A stretch of DNA of 32,291 nucleotides from an uncultured Clostridia bacterium. Its GTDB lineage: Bacteria; Bacillota; Clostridia; Oscillospirales; Ruminococcaceae. Position numbers and translations under genes: made by a program. The DNA is taken from assembly GCA_947624745.1 (NCBI GenBank), contig CANQLR010000026.1, forward strand, positions 1 through 32,291, in the 5' to 3' direction. The notes below the pieces were generated by a model. It did no database searches. It worked only from the letters and a program-made list of their open reading frames with translations, and had not been told where the DNA came from. Positions within the stretch are counted from its first letter, which is position 1. The number at the start of each line of letters is the position of its first letter. This document shows, piece by piece, positions 7,104 to 14,928 of this stretch.

Positions 7104-7580
7104 ATGAGCATATTGTCTAAAAAACGCCACCTGATTTTGTCACTTTCGCTGATCGTACTGACGGTCGGTTTTATCTGGATAAATTCGGCGCTGCCGGGGA
7201 GCGAGTCGGGGCAGTTCAGCCAGAACGTCAGAGAGCTCCTCGAAAAAATACTTACATTCATTAACTTCCCCGAGGCCGCGACGGCGTTTTTGCTCGAAAA
7301 CGTCAGGAAGGTCGCGCACGTCACCGAATACGCGGTGATGGGGTTAGAACTCGGCTTCCTGTGGGCGGGCCTGAAAAGGGGCTTCCAAGGGCTTTGGAAC
7401 GCCTTTTCGACGGTGCTTTTCATCGCCGTCTGCGACGAGACGATACAGCTTTTCGCGCTTTCCCGCGGGCCGCAGATCACCGACGTTTTGCTCGACACCG
7501 CGAGCGCCACGGTCATGATCCTCACCGTTTACATAATTTGGCTGATAATTCGCACCGCGCGGGGCGAGAGGGACTCATAA
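7104..7580 (+). CDS. VanZ-like membrane protein
   Basis: This 158-residue integral membrane protein matches the VanZ-like family, whose prototype gives low-level teicoplanin resistance; most chromosomal members have no assigned role. It has about four membrane segments and typical family blocks: WINSALPGSESGQFS after the first helix, KVAHVTEYAVMGLELGFLW, and CDETIQLFALSRGPQITDVLLDTASA. The AGGAAA ribosome binding sequence is very close to the ATG at 7104, so initiation at the TTG codon 7113 is possible. It starts 17 bases after the TrmO-like gene, so the two are probably co-transcribed. Confidence 0.85.
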   Translation: MSILSKKRHLILSLSLIVLTVGFIWINSALPGSESGQFSQNVRELLEKILTFINFPEAATAFLLENVRKVAHVTEYAVMGLELGFLWAGLKRGFQGLWNAFSTVLFIAVCDETIQLFALSRGPQITDVLLDTASATVMILTVYIIWLIIRTARGERDS

Positions 7581-7596
7581 AAAATGCGGCGGGGGC

Positions 7597-7625
7597 TTGA
7601 AATCGCGAAAAATATGTGCTAAAAT
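7597..7625 (+). promoter_or_regulatory. Promoter for the superoxide reductase gene
   Basis: TTGAAA (7597-7602), a 17-base spacer and TAAAAT (7620-7625) lie 55 bases upstream of the dfx start. The gene can therefore be expressed separately from vanZ. No PerR-like palindrome is obvious. Confidence 0.7.
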
Positions 7626-7680
7626 TGAATTACGGCCTCCGCGGGCGCGGGGGCAAGCTTATTTTTTGGGAGGTTTTACC

Positions 7681-8061
7681 ATGAAAGAATACTTTGAATT
7701 TCTGAAATGCCCGCTTTGCGGCAACGTCATCCTGAACGCCGCCGGAAGCGCCGAAAACGCGCTTTGCTGCGGCCGCAAGCCGGAGAAGCTGGTCGCCAAC
7801 ACCACCGACGCCGCCGTCGAGAAGCACGTCCCCCACGTCGAGATCAAAGGCGACAAGATGGTCGTGAAGGTCGGCTCGGTCGAGCACCCGATGACCGCCG
7901 AGCACTACATCATGTGGGTCGCACAGGTCGCCGGCAGCCGCATCACGCAGGTCATGCTCGAGCCCGGCCAGTCGACCGAGGTGACGTTTGAGAACGTCGG
8001 CGAGTGCAAGGTCTACGCGTATTGCAACCTGCACGGGCTGTGGGTCAAGGAAGTTAAGTGA
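7681..8061 (+). CDS. dfx: Desulfoferrodoxin, two-centre superoxide reductase
   Basis: This 126-residue protein reduces superoxide to hydrogen peroxide in the cytoplasm of anaerobes without making oxygen. The N-terminal desulforedoxin-type Fe(Cys)4 site is complete: Cys10, Cys13, Cys29 and Cys30 (CPLC ... CC). The C-terminal catalytic Fe(His)4Cys centre has His49, His69, His75, Cys115 and His118, with the active-site Glu47-Lys48 pair in EKHVPHV. This makes it the 2Fe (class I) type, not the neelaredoxin type. GGGAGG at 7668-7673 supports the start. The 3' untranslated region is unusually structured and runs to a shared terminator at 8263-8292. Confidence 0.95.
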   Translation: MKEYFEFLKCPLCGNVILNAAGSAENALCCGRKPEKLVANTTDAAVEKHVPHVEIKGDKMVVKVGSVEHPMTAEHYIMWVAQVAGSRITQVMLEPGQSTEVTFENVGECKVYAYCNLHGLWVKEVK

Positions 8062-8083
8062 TTTAGCGGATAATGAATGATGA

Positions 8084-8115
8084 CCGCCCCCGACTGCGAA
8101 AGCAGGAGGGGGCGG
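8084..8115 (+). other. GAAA-tetraloop hairpin with tandem G-A internal loop
   Basis: CCGCCCCC (8084-8091) pairs with GGGGGCGG (8108-8115), and CTGC (8094-8097) pairs with GCAG (8102-8105) around a GAAA loop (8098-8101). Between the two stems is a symmetric GA/GA internal loop, which in RNA usually forms sheared G-A pairs. This points to selection as RNA in the dfx 3' untranslated region. Its 3' strand overlaps the G-quadruplex motif, so the two folds compete. Confidence 0.6.
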
Positions 8116-8133
8116 GTGGGTTGGGGGTGGGGG
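8108..8133 (+). other. G-quadruplex motif
   Basis: Five G tracts of lengths 5, 3, 3, 5 and 5 are separated by loops of 1, 1, 2 and 1 bases on the plus strand. Short loops of this kind strongly favour a parallel quadruplex in DNA or RNA. It lies between the dfx stop codon and the cloverleaf. Confidence 0.7.
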
Positions 8134-8149
8134 AAGTTTTCACGCAGGC

Positions 8150-8246
8150 GGGGCGAAGCCACGTGGGCGCACGGAGTGCGCCCACGTCGGGCACGCTTGC
8201 GTGCCCGGCGTGGCGGCAGCGGAGCTGCCGCCCGGGGCTTCGCCCC
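8150..8246. repeat. Perfect four-way-junction (cloverleaf) palindrome cluster
   Basis: An 11-bp closing stem (GGGGCGAAGCC 8150-8160 with GGCTTCGCCCC 8236-8246) encloses three perfect hairpins: 12 bp at 8161-8187 with loop GGA, 9 bp at 8188-8207 with loop TT, and 9 bp at 8212-8232 with loop GGA. No base pair is mismatched, and only 7 bases in the element lie outside stems and loops. It is not a tRNA: arm lengths and loops do not fit. It may be a REP-like mobile palindrome or an RNA structure in the dfx 3' region. Other copies in the genome cannot be checked here. Confidence 0.85.
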
Positions 8247-8262
8247 TCCCCTCTCCCCGCAC

Positions 8263-8292
8263 AAAAAGCAGACCTCGCAGTCTGCCTTTTTC
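8263..8292. terminator. Bidirectional intrinsic terminator
   Basis: GCAGAC (8268-8273) and GTCTGC (8280-8285) form a stem flanked by A5 on the left and CT5 on the right, so each strand shows a stem followed by a T run. It ends dfx on the plus strand and the 20-kb minus-strand operon. Confidence 0.85.
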
Positions 8293-8396
8293 ATATATGT
8301 CTGCACTTATGGTAATATTCAGCGCACTTATTACGATCAGTATAACAATCTGCACTACTCTCCGTAATATCTCATCAGTATATTACTCCCCGTCGT

Positions 8397-8846
8397 CTAC
8401 CTATACTTTATCTTCTCATACACCCAGCGGAGGAGCTTGGTGAGGAAATAGACCGGGACTGCGGCAAAGCAGCCGGTAACCTCCGAGCCGAAGACGGTCA
8501 CCATTACATACTCGGCGTTGTAGGCGAACGCGGCGTAGGGGTGGAAATACTGCGCGATGGCGACGCTCGTCGAGTCGATGACCTGAACGACCACCAGCCC
8601 CACAAAAGGAAGTATAAACGGCGCGGCGATCATTATCGGGCGCTCAAGGCTCCAGAGCATGATGATCTCCAGAATGAACCACGCCCAGAAAATTATTATC
8701 GCGCTGTTGAACTCATACCCGAAAAGCGCCGTCGTTATCGCGACAAAGGCTATCGGGATCGCGGTCAGCGCCATCACGAGCAAAAACCCGAAAAGCCCCG
8801 TTTTTGTCTCGCAAAAGCCCTTGACGCTGTCTATCAGACGGTACAT
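8397..8846 (-). CDS. Hypothetical membrane protein, last gene of the operon
   Basis: This 149-residue protein is not recognised. It has about four strongly hydrophobic segments (residues about 18-42, 47-66, 70-90 and 112-138), a short charged N-terminus and a basic C-terminal tail (LLRWVYEKIKYR). AAAGGAG in the end of the preceding gene supports the start, and only 2 bases separate the two genes. Its position behind the FtsX permease and before the shared terminator suggests an accessory subunit of the envelope machine, but no motif supports a specific role. Confidence 0.75.
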   Translation of the reverse strand: MYRLIDSVKGFCETKTGLFGFLLVMALTAIPIAFVAITTALFGYEFNSAIIIFWAWFILEIIMLWSLERPIMIAAPFILPFVGLVVVQVIDSTSVAIAQYFHPYAAFAYNAEYVMVTVFGSEVTGCFAAVPVYFLTKLLRWVYEKIKYR

Positions 8847-8848
8847 TT

Positions 8849-9205
8849 TTAACTCCTTTGGCCGTTATTATTCTTCGGGGTGCGGATCAGCGCGTAGACG
8901 AACCAGCCGACCGCCGTCCCGCACAAAAACGCCAGCGGCACGAACATCAGCACAAGCGACAAAAGCCCCAAAAGGAAGTAGCCGAGCACGCCCCAGCCGT
9001 CCTCGGTAAAGCCGACGGCCATCAGCGACACGCCGACCGCCCCGCAGAGCTTCATGAGAAGCTTTGCTATGACCGAAGGCACGAGCTTGCCGACGCTGCC
9101 CTTCAAAAACATGCAGCAGAGAAGCTGGATACCCGCGCCCGCGGCGAAGACCGCCGTCTCGAACACGGTGATCGCAAAACGGTTTAACGTTTCGGAGTCT
9201 AACAT
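8849..9205 (-). CDS. Hypothetical small membrane protein
   Basis: This 118-residue protein is not recognised. It has three or four hydrophobic segments (about residues 10-34, 44-64 and a long stretch 69-112), a pair of cysteines in the first (QLLCCMFL) and a short C-terminus RTPKNNNGQRS. GAAAGGAAA precedes the ATG. It begins 69 bases after the FtsX permease gene, with a GC hairpin at 9224-9251 in the gap, and is followed after 2 bases by another small membrane protein. It is probably co-transcribed with the ABC genes. Confidence 0.72.
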   Translation of the reverse strand: MLDSETLNRFAITVFETAVFAAGAGIQLLCCMFLKGSVGKLVPSVIAKLLMKLCGAVGVSLMAVGFTEDGWGVLGYFLLGLLSLVLMFVPLAFLCGTAVGWFVYALIRTPKNNNGQRS

Positions 9206-9223
9206 AAAAATTTCCTTTCGCTT

Positions 9224-9251
9224 CCGCCCGAGAGCAGCTGCCCCCGGGCGG
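9224..9251. terminator. Hairpin between the FtsX permease and small membrane genes
   Basis: CCGCCCG (9224-9230) and CGGGCGG (9245-9251) form a 7-bp stem, with a T run at 9255-9260 on the plus strand only. In the operon (minus) direction it lacks a T run, so it may act as an RNA-processing or stability element, or as a plus-strand terminator against antisense transcription. Confidence 0.4.
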
Positions 9252-9274
9252 ACGTTTTTTGGGTTTTTGACGGC

Positions 9275-12091
9275 TTAATCCTCGCCGAGCTTGAGCGCCT
9301 TGTTGATGTTTATCTGCTTGATGAGCCGCGCTATCACGATGAAACCGACGATGAGCATGACAAGGACTATCGCGTAGAGCTTGATATAGTCGCTCCTCTG
9401 GGAGACCACCCTGAACGGCGGCACCTGGTCGGTGACGTTATAGAGCACCTGGAATAGCGGCACGAAGATGTCGGAGGCTATTCCGCCGATGATGATCGAG
9501 AGGAATATCGACACGCCCGAGACAAGTATCTGCTCGTAGACTATCATCGAGATTATCTCGCCGAAGCTCATGCCCATGGCGCGGAGGATACCGAACTGGA
9601 GCGTTCTGCCCTTTATCGAGAGTATCCAGTAGATGAGGAAGCCGATGAAGCACATCGCCATTATCGTGATGAAACCGAGGGTCAGAGCGCCGTTCACGCC
9701 CTGAAGCACCGCGTCGGTCTTGGAGCTGATTATCAGCTGGGAGGCGACGTCGAGGCGGGTCGCGGTGATGTCGTTGTCGACGACGCTTTGATAGAGCTCG
9801 CCGATGTCGGCGTCCTTTTTGAGCTTCATCCAGACCTCGTAGGGCTCGGTGATGGTCATTATCGACATGTAGTCGTAGTTCATTATCGCGAAGTCGCGGT
9901 ATTCGCCGGCCGAGTTCTTGTCATAGGGGTTAAGCGACGGCCAGAAGTCGACCACGGCGACGACTACCGTCTCGAACCAGTCGTTTCTCGCCCACTTGAC
10001 CGAGACCACGTCGCCGAGCTTCACTCCCGCCTTTTCGGCGTAGGAGCTCGAAATGATAAGCCCGTCCTGACACTCGTTGAGGGCGTTTATGTAGTTATTG
10101 ATATGGCTCGGCAAAAGGTCGGAGCGGAACCACGCGACCCGGGCGAACTGGCTCGGGATTATCGCCATGACGTGGACGTCGACGGTGGTCGATTCGTCGT
10201 GGCGGAGCTGCACCGCGTCGCGCTGGAAAACGGGTGTCGCGAGCTCTACGCCGGCGAGAGAGGAGTATCTTTCAAACTCCGGCTCGGTGTACTGGGTTGT
10301 AGAGCTTTCCTCGCCCGTTTCGGGGTCGGTGACCTTTACCCGCGAGGTCTTCCACGCCTCGGAGATGACCGCGTCGGCGCCGAGGTTATAGCGTATGCGC
10401 TCCTCGGTGTTGCGGTTTATCGCGCGCGCCGTGTTCGCCGAGAATATGCCGAGCGCCACGGTGAGGATCAAAAAGATCATGATGAACTTTTCGCGCCCGG
10501 TCGAGGAGCGGCCGATGTTGTTGAGCGAGATGTACGCCGCCGGGGACCAGTGCTTGCGGCCGATGGTGTAGACCAAACGGATAAAGTAGGGGTAGATCCT
10601 TACGCAGAGAAGCGCCGCGCCCAAGATGAACACGGTGGAGGCCGCGAACATGAGCGGGTTCATCGCCGCGGAGGTGTCCACGATTCCTTGGCTGATAAGG
10701 TTGTCGTTGAGGCGGTTATACCACCAGAGCCAAGCTATTGGGAGAACGACGCAGATGACGTCAAGGAAGGAGCGCTGCCAGAAGGGTTTTTTCTGGCTGT
10801 GGGCCTTCGACTGCTTGTGGGCGACGATGGATACCCTCGAGGCCGGGACAATCGGCAGAAGGGTGGTTATGAAGAACACTCCGACGGCGGCGACGGCATA
10901 GCCGAAGGCCGTAAGAGAGAGCTTTGCGTGAAGCGCGGGGCGGTTCACAAACTCCAAGAAGCCGTTTGAAACGCCCAAGATGTTACAGAGGCCGAGGCCG
11001 ACGAACGGGCCGATGAGAGCCGAAATCGCGCCCAGAATAAGGGTCTCATAGGCATAGATGCGAAGTATCTGCCAAGAAGACGCGCCTCTTGATTTGAGCA
11101 TAGCTATTTCGTTTCGCTCGCTCTCGATATTGAGCTGGGATACCATAAAGAGGTAGAATATCAGCATTAAGATGACCGGGATATCGAGCATTAAAAGAAT
11201 GTATTTCAGGGAGCCGGCCTTGGCGGCGTAGCTCTCCAGGATCTCCTGCGCGGGGACCTCGAAGGTCGCGTTGTCGTCCTTGTACTTTTCGGCCTGCGAG
11301 GCGAACTGGCTCCTGACGTGCTCGATGACGTTCATGTCCATGTGCTGGTAGTCGATGATGATCCGGCAGTCGACCTGGTTGAGGTTGACGACCCCCGAGA
11401 GGATAACGTCGTCGATCATGGTGTTGAACTCGCAGAACATGGTGTTGTCATATTCGGTGAGGCCCTCAGACCAGTAGGTGTCGTTCTGGTCCTTGAGCTC
11501 GAAAACGCCGACTATCTTTATCTTCACCGTTTCGCCGGGGGAGAGGATATTCGTGACCTCATAGACCGTGTCCGGCATGGCCTGTGAGAGCTGGAGCGCC
11601 TTTTCGGTGCAGATGACCTCATAAATGCCGTCGGCGGTCTTTCCCGGCTCGAACATGCGCCCCGAGACGATGTTGATGTGGTCGCCGATGTCGGTCATGC
11701 CGCCCATTTTTATCATGGCGGGCTCGCCGCTCTCGGTCTCGATGTTCGTGATGTAAAGGTAGGAATCGGACGTGTAGCACTTATGGGTGAGATAGGGCAC
11801 AAAGAGGTCGTTGAAGCGGTTTACCGCCTTCGCGTAGATGTCGGCGACGGTGTTGCGCTGTCTTGCGGCGTTCGAGCCCGAAACTATTGTCTTAGATACC
11901 GCGTAAACGCCGGGGTATTCGCCGGTGTCCTCCTGATATGCCTGCATATCCTTTATCAGCATGCGCTGCAGGGAGGCGTGCATATAGATCGGTATCGTAC
12001 TTGTCATGGCTGTCGCCATTATAAAGCCGATGAGAAGGCAAATAACCATCCATTTGGTGTTGCGCATCTTACGGATCAGCAATGTGAGCAT
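9275..12091 (-). CDS. FtsX/MacB-like ABC transporter permease, 938 residues
   Basis: This large membrane protein matches the FtsX-like permease family (type VII ABC systems such as MacB or YknZ). A first membrane helix lies at about 14-35, followed by a large extracytoplasmic domain (about 36-285) and an FtsX core of several helices (about 290-435) carrying ESERNEIAMLKSRGASSWQIL. A further helix near 530-550 (FIMIFLILTVALGIFSANTA) begins a second extracytoplasmic domain to about 790, and a second FtsX core (about 800-930) carries LQFGILRAMGMSFGEIISM. CGGAGGA precedes the ATG. It follows a MacA-like lipoprotein by 28 bases; the matching ATPases are at the far 5' end of the same operon. Export or mechanical coupling is inferred from family. 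Confidence 0.88.
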   Translation of the reverse strand: MLTLLIRKMRNTKWMVICLLIGFIMATAMTSTIPIYMHASLQRMLIKDMQAYQEDTGEYPGVYAVSKTIVSGSNAARQRNTVADIYAKAVNRFNDLFVPYLTHKCYTSDSYLYITNIETESGEPAMIKMGGMTDIGDHINIVSGRMFEPGKTADGIYEVICTEKALQLSQAMPDTVYEVTNILSPGETVKIKIVGVFELKDQNDTYWSEGLTEYDNTMFCEFNTMIDDVILSGVVNLNQVDCRIIIDYQHMDMNVIEHVRSQFASQAEKYKDDNATFEVPAQEILESYAAKAGSLKYILLMLDIPVILMLIFYLFMVSQLNIESERNEIAMLKSRGASSWQILRIYAYETLILGAISALIGPFVGLGLCNILGVSNGFLEFVNRPALHAKLSLTAFGYAVAAVGVFFITTLLPIVPASRVSIVAHKQSKAHSQKKPFWQRSFLDVICVVLPIAWLWWYNRLNDNLISQGIVDTSAAMNPLMFAASTVFILGAALLCVRIYPYFIRLVYTIGRKHWSPAAYISLNNIGRSSTGREKFIMIFLILTVALGIFSANTARAINRNTEERIRYNLGADAVISEAWKTSRVKVTDPETGEESSTTQYTEPEFERYSSLAGVELATPVFQRDAVQLRHDESTTVDVHVMAIIPSQFARVAWFRSDLLPSHINNYINALNECQDGLIISSSYAEKAGVKLGDVVSVKWARNDWFETVVVAVVDFWPSLNPYDKNSAGEYRDFAIMNYDYMSIMTITEPYEVWMKLKKDADIGELYQSVVDNDITATRLDVASQLIISSKTDAVLQGVNGALTLGFITIMAMCFIGFLIYWILSIKGRTLQFGILRAMGMSFGEIISMIVYEQILVSGVSIFLSIIIGGIASDIFVPLFQVLYNVTDQVPPFRVVSQRSDYIKLYAIVLVMLIVGFIVIARLIKQININKALKLGED

Positions 12092-12119
12092 TTGTTTTCC
12101 TCCGAAATAGTAAGACCGT

Positions 12120-13169
12120 TTATCTGATGATCACCTCGTCGCCTTCTTCAAGGCCGGACGTGATCTCGACGAGCGAGCCGCTTTGCAGCCCGAGCCCGAC
12201 GTTTACCGTTATGCGCTGATTATCCTTGAAAACATAGACGCAGGGCACGCCGTTTACCTTTTTGACAAGGTTCGCGGAAATTACGATGACGTTTTCGCGC
12301 TTGTCAAGTATCAGAAGCGTGTCGGCGATGTTTCCGACAGCCGAGCTTTCGGGGATAACGTCGTTGAACTTGACGATTATCGCGTCGGACTGCTCGCCTA
12401 AGATCTCAACTCCGTCCGAGTCGACAAGGGCGGCGCCGGTGCTTTCGTCCCACTGCTTGCCGGAGGTGTTTTTGACGATGGTGCCGTCATAAAGCTCGCC
12501 GTCGTAGCGGATCGTTATCGGCCGGCCGATCAGAAATTCGCCGACCTCGTTCTGAGGGTCGATCTTTATATAGAGGTCGGTGACGTCGATGACCGTTACC
12601 ACCGTTTCGCCGGGGTTCACCCAGTCGCCGGGCGAGCAGGTCATCACGTAGGAGACGGTGCCGGTGACGCCCGAATAGAGCTTTGCGGCGTCCTTTTCGG
12701 CGTAGAGCTTGTCGAGGTCGTTCTGCATAAGATCCACGTCGAGCTGCTCCTTCGCCTTAACGTTTTCGGACTCGTGCTTTTCGACGGCGATCTCGTACTC
12801 TAATCTTTCGCGCTCGAGCTCTAACTCCATGCGCTCGATCTGCTGGTCGAGCTCGTACGTTTCAAACTCGGCCAGAAGCTGGCCCTCGGTGACAGTCTCG
12901 CCGGCAGAGACGTAGACGGCCTTTATGTTTCCGCCGACGTCCTGGAAGCGCGCGTTATATTCGGTGCCGGAGGCGATGGTGCCCATCGTGAGCACCTGCT
13001 TGACGATGTCGCGCTTGGTCGCGGTCGTGGTGGTATAGTTTACCTCGTTTTCCTTGACGACCGGGGCCTCCAAGAGCTCCTCCTCCTCGGGCAAGAAATA
13101 ACAGCCGCCGAGCGACATCATCAACATTGCCGACGCTGCCGCCGCCATTATTATCCTTTTCAGTTTCAT
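12120..13169 (-). CDS. MacA/HlyD-like adaptor lipoprotein
   Basis: This 349-residue protein resembles periplasmic adaptor proteins of the HlyD/MacA family. I take the ATG at 13169 because AAGGAG lies 7 bases upstream; an in-frame TTG at 13193 would add 8 residues. The N-terminus is a signal sequence ending in a lipobox (SLGGC, Cys23), so it should be a membrane-anchored lipoprotein. A beta-barrel/lipoyl half (NIKAVYVSAGETVTEGQLLAEFETYELDQQ), a short helical hairpin (about 115-160), the second lipoyl half (GVTGTVSYVMTCSPGDWVNPGETVVTVID) and a C-terminal segment GLQSGSLVEITSGLEEGDEVIIR follow. The short hairpin suits a single-membrane partner of the adjacent FtsX permease, as in YknX-YknYZ. Confidence 0.88.
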   Translation of the reverse strand: MKLKRIIMAAAASAMLMMSLGGCYFLPEEEELLEAPVVKENEVNYTTTTATKRDIVKQVLTMGTIASGTEYNARFQDVGGNIKAVYVSAGETVTEGQLLAEFETYELDQQIERMELELERERLEYEIAVEKHESENVKAKEQLDVDLMQNDLDKLYAEKDAAKLYSGVTGTVSYVMTCSPGDWVNPGETVVTVIDVTDLYIKIDPQNEVGEFLIGRPITIRYDGELYDGTIVKNTSGKQWDESTGAALVDSDGVEILGEQSDAIIVKFNDVIPESSAVGNIADTLLILDKRENVIVISANLVKKVNGVPCVYVFKDNQRITVNVGLGLQSGSLVEITSGLEEGDEVIIR

Positions 13170-13220
13170 AGCACTGCTCCTTTTTAGTTTCAAAGAAAGG
13201 TCCTTTTGCGTATCGTTTTC

Positions 13221-13284
13221 GCCCGAAAGTGCGGGCTTAAACGGAATAATCTATACTAAAAGTAATAACTTAGCGCGTTATTAC
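13221..13284 (-). other. Two inverted repeats between the GH26-like and MacA-like genes
   Basis: GTAATAAC (13262-13269) and GTTATTAC (13277-13284) form an 8-bp stem overlapping the GH26-like stop codon, and GCCCG (13221-13225) with CGGGC (13232-13236) forms a smaller hairpin. Neither has a T run in the operon direction. They may protect or process the mRNA, or bind a regulator; I see no convincing promoter. Confidence 0.4.
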
Positions 13285-14894
13285 GAATAGTCTTCTATTT
13301 CATCGAGAGTCACGACCGAATCGGCAGAGTAAAAGAGGTCCCAATCGGTCAGGCTCATGTATTTTTGCGAGAGCTCGCCCGCGACGTCCGCGTAATCGCC
13401 CGAAAAGACGGAGCAGAACGCCCACGCGGCCTTGTCCCGCGACATTTCGTCGGGGTTCGGGAGCACGCTGCACTCGCTGACGGCGGCCATCTTCGCGTCG
13501 GAGATCTCCCTCGCCAGAAGCATGAAGTTCACGCCCGCGCCGCCGACGTCCTGTTCGGGGTACACGTCGAGGGAGATGATGTCGCAGCGCTCGTCGCCGG
13601 GGTAAAACTCGGCGCTCTGGCCGTTCCATATCCAGATGAGGTTGTCGAGGCCGTGGAAGTTCACCATGCGGTCGAACACGAGGCGATAGAGCCAGAGGTA
13701 GCTTTCGGGGTCGCGGCTCCACCAGTAAACGCCGGTCGAAGCCTCGGGCAGGGGCCGAAAGAGCACCGGCACCTTTTCGCTGCGAAGCCGTTTCAGCTGG
13801 GCGGCGACAGAGTCGATGCCGTCGATGACCATTAAGGTCTCGAGGCTTATTTCGCCCGCCGAGTAGCGCTGGGTCAGGACCTCGCCGCTCATCGAGGCGA
13901 TGTCGAGGCCGGTGACGGCCAAGGAAAGGTCGAAGCCGTTTTCGAGATAGAGCGAGCCGCCCATCTGCCAGTACCAACTGAAGCCGACGATGCCGCCCTT
14001 TTCCGCCCAATCGAGGGCAAGCTCGATCTCGCCCGAATCCTCGCCGGAGGAGTAGGCCATAAGCTCGCCGAAGCGGATTGCCGGGTATTTCCCGACGGCG
14101 TTATATATCGCGTCGATCTCGTCGTTGGTGCCCTGCGTGCACTGCTGGGCCGAAAATGTCAGGTCGCCGTAGCACTTGCGCAGGTATTCGTAAAGCTTCC
14201 GCGCCTTTCGCAGAGGTTCGGGGGTGACGGGCTTTCGCGCGACCGAATAGTCGAGCCCGTCGACCGCGGAGGAGCTTTCTAACCTTAGGCAGTCAAGCTC
14301 GACCGCCGAGGTGAAGCCCGAAAACGACAGGGTATGCTCGCCCTGAGAGAGATAAATGCTGTCAAATCTTACCGATTCATAGCCGTCCCCGCCGGGGATA
14401 TCAATGAGATAGACCCCAAAAAGGCCGTCTACAGCCATTTCACCGCCCGAATCACCGTCCGAGCCGAGGCGAAGCGTGACGTTATAGTGCTGCGAGGTCG
14501 GGGCGTCGATTATTATGTCGAGAGTCTCGCCCGGGGCGAGGCTCACGCTGCCGTCGCCGGAATAGCCCTCGCGGCGGCGGGACAGGTCGCCGAACCTTTC
14601 AAGCTCGATAAGCTCGTCGAAGTCCTCGTAGTCGTGCTCGAAATCCTGCACCTCATAGACGTCCGGGACCTCGAAAACGGTGGTCTCCTCGGTTGTCGTG
14701 GGGGGAGGAGTAGTCTCGGGCGCAGTAGTCTCGGGATGGAGAGTTTCGGGGGCAGTTGTTTCGGGGGAGGTGAGCGCCGGGGTGCCGGTCATGATCGACA
14801 CGGTGGGCTCGTCGCCGGAATTAAGCGCCGCTTTTTCTCCCGAGCAGCCGCAGAGAAATATCGTCAAAACAAAAATTGACAGTATTCGTTTCAT
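13281..14894 (-). CDS. GH26-like glycoside hydrolase lipoprotein with N-terminal beta-sandwich
   Basis: This 537-residue lipoprotein has a signal sequence with lipobox LCGC (Cys17), a Pro/Thr/Glu linker with PETTAPET-type repeats (about 38-75), a predicted carbohydrate-binding-like beta-sandwich (about 78-207) and a GH26-type TIM barrel (about 222-530). GH26 enzymes include beta-mannanases. The pattern GGIVGFSWYWQMGG, then VPVLFRPLPEASTGVYWW with candidate acid/base Glu384, LIWIWN, and candidate nucleophile Glu474 in AAVSECS fits the family. The usual RPLHE histidine is replaced by proline, so substrate or activity may differ. It sits between a sugar permease pair and the MacA-like gene and probably trims glycan at the cell surface. 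A shadow frame at 13300-14010 is not real. Confidence 0.8.
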   Translation of the reverse strand: MKRILSIFVLTIFLCGCSGEKAALNSGDEPTVSIMTGTPALTSPETTAPETLHPETTAPETTPPPTTTEETTVFEVPDVYEVQDFEHDYEDFDELIELERFGDLSRRREGYSGDGSVSLAPGETLDIIIDAPTSQHYNVTLRLGSDGDSGGEMAVDGLFGVYLIDIPGGDGYESVRFDSIYLSQGEHTLSFSGFTSAVELDCLRLESSSAVDGLDYSVARKPVTPEPLRKARKLYEYLRKCYGDLTFSAQQCTQGTNDEIDAIYNAVGKYPAIRFGELMAYSSGEDSGEIELALDWAEKGGIVGFSWYWQMGGSLYLENGFDLSLAVTGLDIASMSGEVLTQRYSAGEISLETLMVIDGIDSVAAQLKRLRSEKVPVLFRPLPEASTGVYWWSRDPESYLWLYRLVFDRMVNFHGLDNLIWIWNGQSAEFYPGDERCDIISLDVYPEQDVGGAGVNFMLLAREISDAKMAAVSECSVLPNPDEMSRDKAAWAFCSVFSGDYADVAGELSQKYMSLTDWDLFYSADSVVTLDEIEDYS

Positions 14895-14928
14895 AAATTC
14901 CTCGGATTTTTAAGCTCTTTTTTATCGC

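Larger units (their letters stand above)
8062..8396. other. 335-base structured intergenic region
   Basis: No gene is supported here. From left to right it holds a tetraloop-capped hairpin (8084-8115), a G-quadruplex motif (8108-8133), a four-way junction (8150-8246), a C-rich strip (8243-8260), a bidirectional terminator (8263-8292), and an A/T-rich stretch to 8396 in which I see nothing further. Open frames across it are by-products of its palindromes. Confidence 0.8.

Noticed and set aside
8150-8246. Cloverleaf read as a tRNA gene
   Set aside because: The four-arm shape is suggestive, but the arms are 11, 12, 9 and 9 bp with GGA and TT loops. There is no T-loop GTTCGA, no 7-base anticodon loop and no CCA end.
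8073-8443. Several overlapping 70-100 codon frames in the dfx downstream region
   Set aside because: They are translations of the palindromes and G-rich strip; all six frames look similarly random and none has a ribosome binding site.
9788-10969. 393-codon plus-strand open frame opposite the FtsX permease gene
   Set aside because: Antisense shadow with Arg/Asp/Val-rich translation and no motif.
14701-14780. Short repeats that might be a CRISPR-like or minisatellite array
   Set aside because: They encode the Pro/Glu/Thr linker of the GH26-like lipoprotein; the repeats are in frame and without spacers.
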